From contig JBKJTP010000278.1 of NCBI GenBank assembly GCA_046590195.1, forward strand, positions 1 to 46,719: a stretch of 46,719 bases of DNA, in the 5' to 3' direction. Both the position numbers and the translations under genes were made by a program. Every line of letters begins with the position of its first letter. Positions within the stretch are counted from its first letter, which is position 1. Below, piece by piece: positions 25,136 through 33,133 of this stretch. Below the pieces are notes generated by a model that saw only the letters and a program-made list of their open reading frames with translations, did no database searches and was not told the DNA's origin. This DNA comes from JBKJTP01 sp046590195 (GTDB taxonomy: Bacteria > Bacteroidota > Ignavibacteria > Palsa-1295).

Positions 25136-25193
25136 GTCCTGAGATGAAAGAGCTGGGTCCTGAGCAATGCTGAAAATCCTCAGCACTCAGCAC
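25134..25193. repeat. Second CTCAGCACT-family intergenic repeat
   Basis: TGAGTCCTGAG, GGGTCCTGAGCAATGCTGA and TCCTCAGCACTCAGCACT follow each other after the permease stop. They share the repeat unit seen between pstB and phoU and form an imperfect inverted repeat. This one separates two convergent genes. Confidence 0.6.
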
Positions 25194-25210
25194 TTTCAAC
25201 TTGTCACTCT

Positions 25211-25609
25211 CTAAGGTTCTCTGAACGAGATAACTTCAAGTTTTAAATGAGCGCGTGGATCACTGGTGAATGCCAGCGTTCCACGCGCTTTTTCTTCGCC
25301 GTCGAGAAAGTCGATATCAAAGTCGCGAGTCTCATTACCGAGCGTGCCCTGGATCTTAACTCCTTCTGCAGTCTTGCTTCCGGTATTCGTTACCTCGATC
25401 GGGATGTAGTGAATGCCATTCGCCTCGCGATACAGACTGTCCAGCGTTCTCGCGAAGATCGCTGGAGGGTTGTCCCCTTTGTTGTATCGGTTGAAGATCA
25501 CGAGCGCTACAAGTGCAAGTACGATGAACGCGCTCACGCAAAGGCTTACCCATTCGGCAAGCGTGCGCTTCTGACGTTTCTGATCTCGCGGGAAATGTGC
25601 TTTGCTCAT
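25211..25609 (-). CDS. TIGR02588 family membrane-anchored protein
   Basis: A 132-residue protein with one N-terminal membrane helix (WVSLCVSAFIVLALVALVIF) and a small extracytoplasmic beta domain (IHYIPIEVTNTGSKTAEGVKIQGTLGN.., a typical Ig-like or CARDB-like pattern). I recognise it as TIGR02588, a family of unknown function that nearly always sits next to TIGR02587. Here its start lies 3 bp after the stop of that gene, so the two are co-translated and probably act as a complex. The domain suggests binding to another surface or periplasmic partner, but no function is known. Confidence 0.8.
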   Translation of the reverse strand: MSKAHFPRDQKRQKRTLAEWVSLCVSAFIVLALVALVIFNRYNKGDNPPAIFARTLDSLYREANGIHYIPIEVTNTGSKTAEGVKIQGTLGNETRDFDIDFLDGEEKARGTLAFTSDPRAHLKLEVISFREP

Positions 25610-25612
25610 GAT

Positions 25613-26488
25613 CTAGATCGCAACTCGTCCTGCCGCTCCGCCGATCGCGGTTGGCAAGCCAAGGACGAGCACTTGTGAAACAGTGTTAGGGAGCGGGTTA
25701 TCAAAAGACACTTGGTCGAAAAGCAGGAGCATCACGAATGACAACGCAAGCGATACGATATAGGAGATCGTTGTCTCCGATGCCGGATGCTGGAAGATAC
25801 CATGGTCCTGCATCTCACCTTGCGGATCGAAGCCGCTTGCGAAAACGATGGCGTATGTAATGATCAGCGTGATAGCAACCAGCGCTAGCTCATTGATCCA
25901 GCCAAGTTCATTGGCGAGCATTGGGATCTCTTCGGTCGGTGCAATGCTGAATCCGATGATCACCGCGCCGGCGACAGTTGCCCCAATATCAGTGAGCGTA
26001 CGTTGCCACACACTTGAGTTCTTCGCGCGATGATGTTGATGGCTTCGGGGCTCGTCTTCACTGTTCTGATCATCCGAAGCTTTTGCGAACAAGATGTTCG
26101 AGACCGATGCGCCAATGCTCAACGGCACCGCCTGAAGCACTAGCATCCCAAGATTACTTTCGAACGGGTCGCTCCATGAGATGCGGTTCAAAACCGCAAG
26201 GACAAGCAGTGATCCCACAGAGCCAATGGCAACTGCATCGAGCGCTTCTTCAAGATTGCCAAGGATCGGCTTACTCCTGCGAAAGCCGCCAGCCGTGGCG
26301 AGTGCGTAGTTGATCAGCAGGGCGAATCCGAGCAAAGAGAGCAAGTGAGTGGTGGAGAGGTACTCGCCGATCCACCACATCTCCATCGTATAGAGAAACG
26401 GAATGCCTAGTAGAAAGGCGCCAGAAAGCCCACGCAAATACTCGTGAAGCTCCTGCTTCCACTCATTCGGAATCCGTAGGCGTTGCAT
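25613..26488 (-). CDS. TIGR02587 / DUF2391 family integral membrane protein
   Basis: A 291-residue membrane protein with about seven to eight helices in two similar halves (ALLINYALATAGGFRRS in the first, ITYAIVFASGFDPQGE in the second), suggesting an internal duplication. A charged, His-rich cytoplasmic loop separates the halves (SDDQNSEDEPRSHQHHRAKN). It matches the TIGR02587/DUF2391 family, whose role is unknown. It forms a two-gene operon with TIGR02588. The CADD gene starts 162 bp away on the other strand. Confidence 0.8.
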   Translation of the reverse strand: MQRLRIPNEWKQELHEYLRGLSGAFLLGIPFLYTMEMWWIGEYLSTTHLLSLLGFALLINYALATAGGFRRSKPILGNLEEALDAVAIGSVGSLLVLAVLNRISWSDPFESNLGMLVLQAVPLSIGASVSNILFAKASDDQNSEDEPRSHQHHRAKNSSVWQRTLTDIGATVAGAVIIGFSIAPTEEIPMLANELGWINELALVAITLIITYAIVFASGFDPQGEMQDHGIFQHPASETTISYIVSLALSFVMLLLFDQVSFDNPLPNTVSQVLVLGLPTAIGGAAGRVAI

Positions 26489-26650
26489 GGTGGTCGCTAG
26501 TAGATGCGATCGTCTAATTGGTTGATAACGGTTGTCCCACGAGAAACGGGCCAGTTGATCGGTGGATAGACGTCATGGTGTTCCGCTCTTGAATTTTTGA
26601 TCGATCTCAGCGGTTGAGCCCATTGAAGTCCTAAACCTCTGGTTTGACGC

Positions 26651-27352
26651 ATGGCAACATCCTCTTTTCTCGCAAGACTCGACAACGCAATCGGCGAGCA
26701 CGCCGTCTACGGTCATCCATTTTATAAAGCCTGGACCGCTGGAAAGCTAGCCCTCGCTGATCTTCAGGAGTACGCAAAACAGTACTATCATTTCGAGAAG
26801 GCTTTCCCGACCTTTGTGAGTGGTGTGCATTCGAACACCGAAGATCCGGAGACGCGCCATCAGTTGTTGCTCAATCTCATCGAAGAAGAGCACGGCGAGA
26901 ATAATCATCCGGAGCTTTGGCTTCGGTTTGCCGAGTCACTCGGTGTCGATCGTGATGCCGTGCGAAACGCGCAGTTGAATGATGCGACGAAGGAATTGCT
27001 TGCGACATTCCGCAAGCTTACTCGCGATGGCAATACGTACGAGGGTCTCGCAGCGCTCTATGCTTACGAGAGCCAGATACCGGAGAACTCACGCGCCAAG
27101 ATCGACGGCTTGATCCGACACTACGGCATCACAAGCGATGACGGCCTAAGCTTCTTCCGTGTGCATGAAGAAGCAGATGAGATCCATAGCCGCTCAGAAC
27201 GCGAGCATCTTGCGGGCCTTATCCGCACAGAGCAGGATGAAGAGCAAGCGATCGAATCAGCGCGTGTCGCATCGATCGCGATCTACAACATGCTTACGGG
27301 GATCGAAGCAAGTTGCACGAAGCTTCGCACAGATGCAGCGCTTCAGAGCTAA
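26651..27352 (+). CDS. CADD-family protein, probable self-sacrificing p-aminobenzoate synthase
   Basis: A 233-residue helical protein of the TenA/PqqC-like haem-oxygenase fold, of the CADD type. The diiron-type ligands line up: Glu79, His86, His172, Asp176 and His179 (HEEADEIH). Tyr25, Tyr41 and Lys150 also match the functional Tyr27, Tyr43 and Lys152 of Chlamydia CADD, every position shifted by exactly two. In Chlamydia this protein makes p-aminobenzoate for folate from its own Tyr side chain, with Lys as amino donor, replacing PabABC. TenA would instead keep a thiaminase Cys, which is absent. No folate gene is nearby. It converges with the S41 gene, 10 bp between stops. Confidence 0.88.
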   Translation: MATSSFLARLDNAIGEHAVYGHPFYKAWTAGKLALADLQEYAKQYYHFEKAFPTFVSGVHSNTEDPETRHQLLLNLIEEEHGENNHPELWLRFAESLGVDRDAVRNAQLNDATKELLATFRKLTRDGNTYEGLAALYAYESQIPENSRAKIDGLIRHYGITSDDGLSFFRVHEEADEIHSRSEREHLAGLIRTEQDEEQAIESARVASIAIYNMLTGIEASCTKLRTDAALQS

Positions 27353-27362
27353 CCAGCAAGAG

Positions 27363-29264
27363 TTACTTGGTAAAGCGAGATCTCAACATTGTCCCGTTAG
27401 AAGTTAACTCTAAAAGATAGCTACCGTCGGATAAATGCGCGATGTCCAACGGTGTTCCGATATACGGCTGCGCGAACACCTGGCGGCCGATCATATCATA
27501 GATCGTCAAGTTTGCACTCTCCACTGTTCCAGGTAGGGTCAATGTCAAGTGGGCATCAACGCTGACCATGGCAACGAAATCAGGTTGGTTAAGCTGTTCA
27601 ACCTTTCCAACGCTAATGGAATTAAGAGCAGCTTCTAACAATTCATCTCGCCCTTCGCGAATGCCTTCTAGAGTTGGAGTGACTGTAATGTCTTCCTCTA
27701 TTCCTACGATCTGCGTCTCCCTGCGATCAGGATAAAGCACTCCACAACCGGAGTATTTAAGAGAAAGCCCAGTGGGAAAGGCCAGCGTCGACACATTGCC
27801 ATCTGCACCGGCTGTCTGCGAGCCGATGATCTTCGCGTTCGGATGTGTCTGCCACGCCATAATGTGAAACTCAGCAGAGGACTGAGTGACTTGATTCTGA
27901 AGAATGCGCACCTCCCCGCGGTAATAGTTTGGGTTTGATGTGGTGGGGCCACAATAGAGATCCCTTCCAGTGAACGTACCTGGAGAGGTTGGGTTTGGGA
28001 AGTAGAAGTTGCAAAAAGCTCTTCGTGACTGTAGCAGCAAGTCAGCGACAGCGTAGAGGACAAACTCATTCGGATAATTGCGTATGTCGAAGATGATCGC
28101 TTTGGATGATCTGAGGTCTTGGTACATCTCAGGCACCTCGGCAACCGTCAATAAGCCTCCATTCACGTACCCAATGTTTCCTGGAAGTACCTTCCAGGAA
28201 ACATGGCCATCGCCACGAGGATGGATAAGTGAATCCGATGCGCGTACAGCATTGCTAGAGCGCTGAAGTGTTACCGTACGGATGCCATCAGTATTCTCGA
28301 CTTCAAGAGTGCATTCAAGTAATTGTCCTCGCAAAAGATAGGTAGAGATGTTGCGGTCAATGATCTCTTGCGCACCGCCGTGTACATAGGGCCGAAGCGA
28401 ATCGCGGATCATTTGAACAGGCGTGCCATCGATCTTCACTACCACGTCACCGACCCGCAAGTCATCAACGCCAGAAAAGACCTTCGTGATCACTGTCTTG
28501 CCTTCGACCAGAGCAAGCAGACATGGAAGATACCGAGAGCCAAAGTGCTCCGTCAATACAGTACTTATCGAACTGCTGTGAGCATCCCTTTGACGCGATT
28601 GATAGCGTGTGAACGCAAGATGCAGATCCAGAACAGAGGACACACTTGCAAAGTGTGGAATGAGGTCCGCAAGAGCAGTATCCCACGAAGGTTCAATGAG
28701 GCGCTTGTACGGAGAATAATAGTTGTGAACATTCCATGCACGGAATAAGAGCAAGAGTGGATAGGAGGAGCTCGTCGCAACACTATCGGGATAATCTTCC
28801 TCGTCGAGCAGATACACCGTCTCATTACCGCCACTCTTGAAATAGCAATTGGCAAACGGTCTGAAGTTCACTCTGATCGAATCAAGCCTGGATCTGACCG
28901 AAGCTGGAAGTGTAGAACTTTGATGCCAGCGTAGATCGAGGTTGAGCTTGTTGATGGTGTCGACTTTGACCTCAGGCTTGGTTGCTACCGGGATCGGACC
29001 CGCTTGCTCAAAAAGCTGAAGGAGACCTCGCTCGTACGAGCCAGAGCTTGTCGCAGTATCAGCGATCGCGATAGACTTGAGCAATACGCTGTCCATGTTG
29101 TTGATGCAGCCGGATGCCCCTGGGTGAAAGTACTTGATGTATCCCCATACCTTACAGGTTTGGACGAGTCGATCGGACTTGCTCGGCAGAGACTGCGACT
29201 GCGACACAAACGGCAATAGCAGGACGACCAGGTAAATGCATGCTCGCAACCAGGTTGTACACAT
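27363..29264 (-). CDS. Secreted S41-like peptidase with T9SS C-terminal sorting domain
   Basis: A 633-residue exported protein. A signal peptide (ACIYLVVLLLPFVSQSQS) is followed by an S41 N-terminal region (KVWGYIKYFHPGASG), a PDZ-like stretch (VLVGDVVVKIDGTPV region, near 270-300), and the S41 peptidase core ending TQSSAEFHIMAWQTHPNAKIIGSQTAGADG, where the Ser of SSAE is the likely nucleophile. The last 85 residues (from about 548) are a T9SS type A-like sorting domain: LTLPGTVESANLTIYDMIGRQVF and the closing LSDGSYLLELTSNGTMLRSRFTK. So it should cross the outer membrane by the type IX system and be anchored or released at the surface. Such domains are found only in Bacteroidota and close relatives. 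Confidence 0.85.
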   Translation of the reverse strand: MCTTWLRACIYLVVLLLPFVSQSQSLPSKSDRLVQTCKVWGYIKYFHPGASGCINNMDSVLLKSIAIADTATSSGSYERGLLQLFEQAGPIPVATKPEVKVDTINKLNLDLRWHQSSTLPASVRSRLDSIRVNFRPFANCYFKSGGNETVYLLDEEDYPDSVATSSSYPLLLLFRAWNVHNYYSPYKRLIEPSWDTALADLIPHFASVSSVLDLHLAFTRYQSRQRDAHSSSISTVLTEHFGSRYLPCLLALVEGKTVITKVFSGVDDLRVGDVVVKIDGTPVQMIRDSLRPYVHGGAQEIIDRNISTYLLRGQLLECTLEVENTDGIRTVTLQRSSNAVRASDSLIHPRGDGHVSWKVLPGNIGYVNGGLLTVAEVPEMYQDLRSSKAIIFDIRNYPNEFVLYAVADLLLQSRRAFCNFYFPNPTSPGTFTGRDLYCGPTTSNPNYYRGEVRILQNQVTQSSAEFHIMAWQTHPNAKIIGSQTAGADGNVSTLAFPTGLSLKYSGCGVLYPDRRETQIVGIEEDITVTPTLEGIREGRDELLEAALNSISVGKVEQLNQPDFVAMVSVDAHLTLTLPGTVESANLTIYDMIGRQVFAQPYIGTPLDIAHLSDGSYLLELTSNGTMLRSRFTK

Positions 29265-29361
29265 GATTCTTAGGTTATTGACAAGACAACACTCTCACAG
29301 GATCGATAGCGAATATACGGGAAATTCCGGCAGCCACTTCGCGACCTCAAAATTTACAAAC

Positions 29362-29389
29362 AAGAAAGGGGCAGCTGTTTGCCGCCCCC
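29362..29389 (-). terminator. Terminator of the BrkB-family gene
   Basis: Read leftward, stem GGGGCGGC / GCTGCCCC (one G-T pair) with a six-nt loop, followed by TTTCTTGTTTG. It lies 30 bp after the gene's stop. Confidence 0.75.
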
Positions 29390-29420
29390 TACATTTGCTG
29401 TTGTCTGATTAAAACCGTCT

Positions 29421-30374
29421 TCATACTCTGCCAGGGCTCACCTTTGACACACCGGGCTTTGGTGGACCGGTTGGCTTCTCCGTACCCTTCTCCTGCGCGA
29501 TCTTCGGTGCCGCTCGCGAGCCCTTCTCTAACGCGGCTGCTGCGATCTCTGCGTTGATCTCGCCACCCACCATGATCGCGAGTCCCAGAAGGTAGAGCCA
29601 TAACATCAGTACGATCACAGCACCTAACGCCCCGTACGTTGCTGCATAGCCTCCGCTAAATTGTAGATATAGTGAGAACGCGATGGAGCAGAAAACGAAC
29701 ATGACCACGCCGATCGCGGAGCCTGGGGTTACCCACTTCCAGTTTTGTCCTTTCACATTGGGTCCAAGATAATAGATCACCTCTAGACCGAAGAACATGA
29801 ACCCTACACCGATGATGTAATGGAGCAGTGTGCCCACCGTTTCGATCCATGCAAGGCCAGTTTGCTCGGCTCCCCATTCGGAGATCTTGCCGCCAGCCAT
29901 GAGCGCCACAGCCCCGGCGATGATGAGGAGTGCAAGCGCCACGGTCAAGCCAACTGCAAGCAGGCGTTGCTTGATCAACCCTCTCGTCTCTTGCACATCG
30001 TAGACTCGGTTGAGCCCGTCAAGCAGCGAAACAACTCCGGAAGATGCAGCCCAAAGTGTACCTAATGCACCGAGGGTGAGCAGCCCTCCTCCAGAATCTA
30101 ACATTACTCGCTGGATCTCAGTGGTGATCAACTTGGAAGCATCGCCAGGCATTGCCGCCTCTAATGTTCTCGAGACAGTATTCACGAGATCAAGTGCGGA
30201 GATAGACGCGAGCACGCTTATGAGAAAGATCAGCAGCGGAAATATCGCCAGCATGAAGTAGTACGCGAGCGCCGCTGCCGCATCGAACACCGCGTCATCG
30301 GTCATTTCCTTCCAAACTCGCTTGCCGAGCTGCTTTATCGAGAGTCCTCCAAAATCCCACGGACCAAATGCCAT
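29421..30374 (-). CDS. YihY/BrkB-family inner-membrane protein
   Basis: A 317-residue membrane protein of the YihY/virulence factor BrkB family (once mislabelled RNase BN). Six helices are visible, with the family's opening FDAAAALAYYFMLAIFPLLIF and the central GLIKQRLLAVGLTVALALLIIAGA, and YGALGAVIVLMLWLYLLGLAIMVGGEINAE at the end. Some members move lipids or osmolytes, but none is well defined. A Lys/Pro-rich tail of about 45 residues is added at the C-terminus. It is divergent from mraZ over 338 bp. Confidence 0.9.
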   Translation of the reverse strand: MAFGPWDFGGLSIKQLGKRVWKEMTDDAVFDAAAALAYYFMLAIFPLLIFLISVLASISALDLVNTVSRTLEAAMPGDASKLITTEIQRVMLDSGGGLLTLGALGTLWAASSGVVSLLDGLNRVYDVQETRGLIKQRLLAVGLTVALALLIIAGAVALMAGGKISEWGAEQTGLAWIETVGTLLHYIIGVGFMFFGLEVIYYLGPNVKGQNWKWVTPGSAIGVVMFVFCSIAFSLYLQFSGGYAATYGALGAVIVLMLWLYLLGLAIMVGGEINAEIAAAALEKGSRAAPKIAQEKGTEKPTGPPKPGVSKVSPGRV

Positions 30375-30516
30375 AATCGCTTAATCTAAGTCTTTTGGGC
30401 CGCTTATGTGAATGCCGTGCCACAAAGAACGCTCGCGAAACAGAACTGAAAAGGCGGTGAACTATCCTGTGAAGTGAGTATGTGGATAACTTTCCAAGAT
30501 TTTTTCCCAAAATGAC

Positions 30517-30546
30517 TTGACTTTTGAGAATAATTGCTTATATTTG
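30517..30546 (+). promoter_or_regulatory. Promoter of mraZ and the dcw cluster
   Basis: A perfect -7 element TATATTTG at 30539-30546 with TTGA at 30517-30520 (18-bp gap) as the -33 element. The same bases also read as TTGACT-16-TATATT for a sigma-70-type promoter. Transcription would start near 30552. Confidence 0.7.
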
Positions 30547-30557
30547 TAGAAATCAAC

Positions 30558-30573
30558 GTGGGTCAAAGTGGGT
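30558..30573 (+). promoter_or_regulatory. MraZ binding boxes (two GTGGGT repeats)
   Basis: GTGGGT at 30558-30563 and again at 30568-30573, a 10-bp period with CAAA between. MraZ in other bacteria binds TGGGN repeats spaced this way in its own promoter and represses dcw. The boxes cover the predicted transcription start, a good place for autorepression. Confidence 0.7.
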
Positions 30574-30712
30574 AGTGCACCCTCTTACTCTAGTGAAAGT
30601 GAAGAGCAAGGGGAGTGATTATTGTAGTTCTCATAGCCCGTGGACGATCTCGCACATCTTGTGGAGATTCGTCGAATAGCTATCCACTACTGCGTGGTAT
30701 TTCGCCCAATAC

Positions 30713-31165
30713 ATGTCTTCGTTCAAAGGAAGCGATACATACATAGTTGACGCCAAAGGTCGAGTGTCTATCCCATCGAAGATGCGGAAGAACATTCAGC
30801 CTGCAGCACAGCTAACTTTCGTGCTCACCCGTGGGATGGAGAAGTGTCTCTACGCCTACCCGCTGGATGAGTGGAAGCGCCTGGAGGAGAATATCCGCAG
30901 CCTTCCGCAGACCAATGAGAAAGACCGGTTCTTCGTCCGCATGCTGATGCAGTGGAGCGAGGAAGTGGTGCTCGATTCGCAGTTTCGTCTCTTGCTTCCA
31001 AAGAGCCTGATGGAATTTGCAGAGATACAAAAGGAAGTGTTCTTTATCGGAGTACTCGATCACATCGAATTGTGGAATCCTGAGAACTTCCGTAAATATC
31101 TTGAAGGCAAGAAGGAGAGCTACGAAAGCGTAGCCGAAAGCGTCATGGGGATCAAGCGAGGTTAA
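30713..31165 (+). CDS. mraZ: Transcriptional regulator MraZ
   Basis: A 150-residue MraZ, first gene of the division and cell-wall cluster. Both half-site motifs D-x-x-x-R are present: DAKGR near residue 14 and DSQFR near 90, each in a SpoVT/AbrB-like beta fold. MraZ forms large rings and binds repeated TGGGN boxes to control dcw; two such boxes precede the gene. The stop lies inside a GTTAAC palindrome and rsmH follows about 30 bp later. Confidence 0.95.
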   Translation: MSSFKGSDTYIVDAKGRVSIPSKMRKNIQPAAQLTFVLTRGMEKCLYAYPLDEWKRLEENIRSLPQTNEKDRFFVRMLMQWSEEVVLDSQFRLLLPKSLMEFAEIQKEVFFIGVLDHIELWNPENFRKYLEGKKESYESVAESVMGIKRG

Positions 31166-31180
31166 CTCGCCCGAGTTAAC
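31161..31180. promoter_or_regulatory. Inverted repeat at the mraZ-rsmH junction
   Basis: GTTAACTCG (31161-31169) and CGAGTTAAC (31172-31180) form a 9-bp perfect inverted repeat around CC, and each half contains the HpaI-type palindrome GTTAAC. The mraZ stop codon is inside the left arm. It might be an operator or an RNA structure; no T-tract follows. Confidence 0.45.
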
Positions 31181-31198
31181 TCGTTCTTCGTGTCCGCT

Positions 31199-32188
31199 AT
31201 GTCTTCAGCAGATCGTTCATTGAAACATAACTCTTCTTCAGCCTTCAGCGAATACGCTTCGAGCTATCACGATCCTGTGATGCTCAAAGAAGTACTCGAG
31301 AGTCTCGATCTGAAAAGCGGTGGGGTCTATATCGACTGCACGCTCGGCGGAGGTGGATATGCAGAAGCCATTCTCGAAAGGATTGACGATGGCAAACTCT
31401 ACGGATTCGATACCGATCCTCACGCGATGGACTTCGCAGGCAAGCGCCTGGCGAAGTTCGGTGACAGGTTCGAGATCGTACCGGAGAACTTCGCAAGCAT
31501 TGAGTCAGCACTCAAAGCACGAGATGTCGAGAAGGTCGATGGCATTGTCTACGATCTGGGTGTATCGAGCAATCAGTTTGATACTGGATCCATAGGGCTC
31601 AGCTACCGTGTCGAAGCAAAGCTTGACATGCGGCTGGATCCAAGACTTCCGGTCTCAGCATGGCAGGTCGTTAATGAGTTTAGCGACGAAGAGTTAAAAC
31701 GAATTTTTAAGTGGTACGGTGAAGAACCCTTCGCCGGACCGATAGCCCGTAAGATCACCGCGGCACGATTGATCAAGCCTGTCGAAACGACGACAGAACT
31801 TGCAGAGGTCGTGACCAAGGGTGTCAGGGAAGACAAGAAAGCATCGACGCTTTCACGCATCTTTCAAGCGCTCAGGATCGAAGTGAATCATGAGCTTGAA
31901 AGTTTGACAAGTTCGCTTGAACAGGCAATCGGCCTGCTTAAGCAATCAGGGAGGATAGTTGTCGTCAGCTATCACTCTCTTGAGGATCGGATCGTCAAGG
32001 ATCTCTTTCGAGAGCAGAGCGAGCCCAAGGTTGAACCAGGCTCACTCCGCTCTCTAAAGGAATCCATCGATCTCGCCCGGGCCACTCTCGAGTTGATCGA
32101 GCGAAAGCCCGTTATTCCTTCGGATGAAGAGACGTCACTTAATCCGAGAGCCCGCAGCGCAAAGCTGAGAGCAGCTCGTAGAAGATGA
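31199..32188 (+). CDS. rsmH: 16S rRNA m4C1402 methyltransferase RsmH (MraW)
   Basis: About 329 residues. RsmH methylates N4 of C1402 in 16S rRNA with SAM. The SAM site GGVYIDCTLGGGGYAEAIL, then YGFDTDPHAMDFA, VDGIVYDLGVSSNQFD, RLDPRLPVSAWQVVN and the C-terminal VVVSYHSLEDRIVKDLF are the family's standard blocks. A GTG at 31190 would add three residues; ATG 31199 is preferred. It is the normal second gene of the dcw cluster. Confidence 0.95.
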   Translation: MSSADRSLKHNSSSAFSEYASSYHDPVMLKEVLESLDLKSGGVYIDCTLGGGGYAEAILERIDDGKLYGFDTDPHAMDFAGKRLAKFGDRFEIVPENFASIESALKARDVEKVDGIVYDLGVSSNQFDTGSIGLSYRVEAKLDMRLDPRLPVSAWQVVNEFSDEELKRIFKWYGEEPFAGPIARKITAARLIKPVETTTELAEVVTKGVREDKKASTLSRIFQALRIEVNHELESLTSSLEQAIGLLKQSGRIVVVSYHSLEDRIVKDLFREQSEPKVEPGSLRSLKESIDLARATLELIERKPVIPSDEETSLNPRARSAKLRAARRR

Positions 32189-32453
32189 GTCATTTTGTTT
32201 GAGTAAGCCAGGCCAGCTGGGCAACCAGTTAGCTCTTGAACCAGCTCACTGGGCAACCAGGGAAGCTCCCAAGTTTGTCAATTGATGGATTCTTTAAGTG
32301 TTAACACGGCCCATCAGGGTTCGCGTGTTAGAGTTCACGTTTTTAGTAGTGCTGTAGCCCTGTCCCGATATGATGCTTCCTCTAGGAAGAAGCATCATGT
32401 TACTTATAATGTCCTGAACAGAGAATCGACTAAGTAAGGAGTATTCACAAGCA
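32189..32453. other. Structured gap between rsmH and ftsL
   Basis: 265 bp with no gene. CTGGGCAACCAG occurs twice (32217-32228 and 32249-32260, a 32-bp period) in a block of AGCT/CCAG arms. A perfect 10-bp inverted repeat ATGATGCTTC / GAAGCATCAT lies at 32370-32398 with no T-tract. TATAAT at 32405-32410 could be a -10 box for an internal promoter, but I find no convincing -35. Confidence 0.55.
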
Positions 32454-33020
32454 ATGACCCAAATATCGATCGCATCCCGTCCGGGTGTGGTAAGGGATCC
32501 CTTTGCTTCAGATCGAACGAAGCCGAGTCTCATGCGACCGAGCCAACGCCCAATGATCGGCCGGCCGCATATCGGGAAGCCTCTGTCCGGTGGCCACTTA
32601 GCAGCAGCCATAGGTGGAAGCATTCGTGATAACAATTTACATGAAGAAGACGAGGATGACGAACAGGGACCTCCTGATGAGTCCACTCCGGCTTCATCAA
32701 TACCAGGTATGCGAAGTGCGCAGCCTGAGACGCTCGAGAAGGTCGTCAAGCGCATCCCAACACTCTACGTTATCGCTTTCTTTGGCGTCGTAGTGATGTG
32801 CGCTGTATCGATCATCTGGAATACGCTTCAGGTCAATCGTCTGACACTCGAGAAGACTCGAGCGAATGACCGCATCGCGCAGACCGAGCAACGCCTGATC
32901 AAACTCCGCGCGCAAGAGATGCAGCTATCCGCCCCAAGTAGGATACGAGCAATTGCCAAGGAGAGACTAGGCATGATCGAAGAGACAGGAAGCGAAGTAG
33001 TCTTCGTAAAGCCGCAGTAA
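32454..33020 (+). CDS. ftsL: FtsL-like division protein
   Basis: A 188-residue bitopic protein at the ftsL position. An unusually long cytoplasmic N-terminus (1-100), Pro/Gly/Arg-rich then acidic (EEDEDDE), is followed by one membrane helix (about 103-123), a coiled coil (125-160) and a short tail. FtsL bridges FtsB/FtsQ and the FtsW-FtsI pair at the septum. The fold and position are the evidence, as FtsL sequences diverge greatly. About 110 bp separate it from the PBP gene. Confidence 0.75.
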   Translation: MTQISIASRPGVVRDPFASDRTKPSLMRPSQRPMIGRPHIGKPLSGGHLAAAIGGSIRDNNLHEEDEDDEQGPPDESTPASSIPGMRSAQPETLEKVVKRIPTLYVIAFFGVVVMCAVSIIWNTLQVNRLTLEKTRANDRIAQTEQRLIKLRAQEMQLSAPSRIRAIAKERLGMIEETGSEVVFVKPQ

Positions 33021-33117
33021 AGCGGTGGCAGTATAAAGTGTAGCTGGTTACCCAATAGCCAGTAAGTGCTTAGGCAGACGAGTCTGTCGCGTGAAGGCAG
33101 TAGAAGTTTAGCAATTT

Positions 33118-33125
33118 TATCTTTG
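33118..33125 (+). promoter_or_regulatory. Candidate -7 element just before the PBP gene
   Basis: TATCTTTG matches TAnnTTTG perfectly and ends only 8 bp before the GTG start at 33134. If used, the message would be leaderless or translation would begin at the later ATG at 33188. No clear -33 element is seen. Confidence 0.3.
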
Positions 33126-33133
33126 TCGTAATC

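Larger units (their letters stand above)
30375..30712. other. Divergent intergenic region BrkB gene / mraZ
   Basis: 338 bp without a gene. It holds the mraZ promoter (30517-30546), two MraZ-type boxes (30558-30573) and a leader of about 160 nt. Within the leader, GATCTC/GAGATTC arms (about 30648-30670) could form a short hairpin. No small open frame stands out. Confidence 0.7.
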
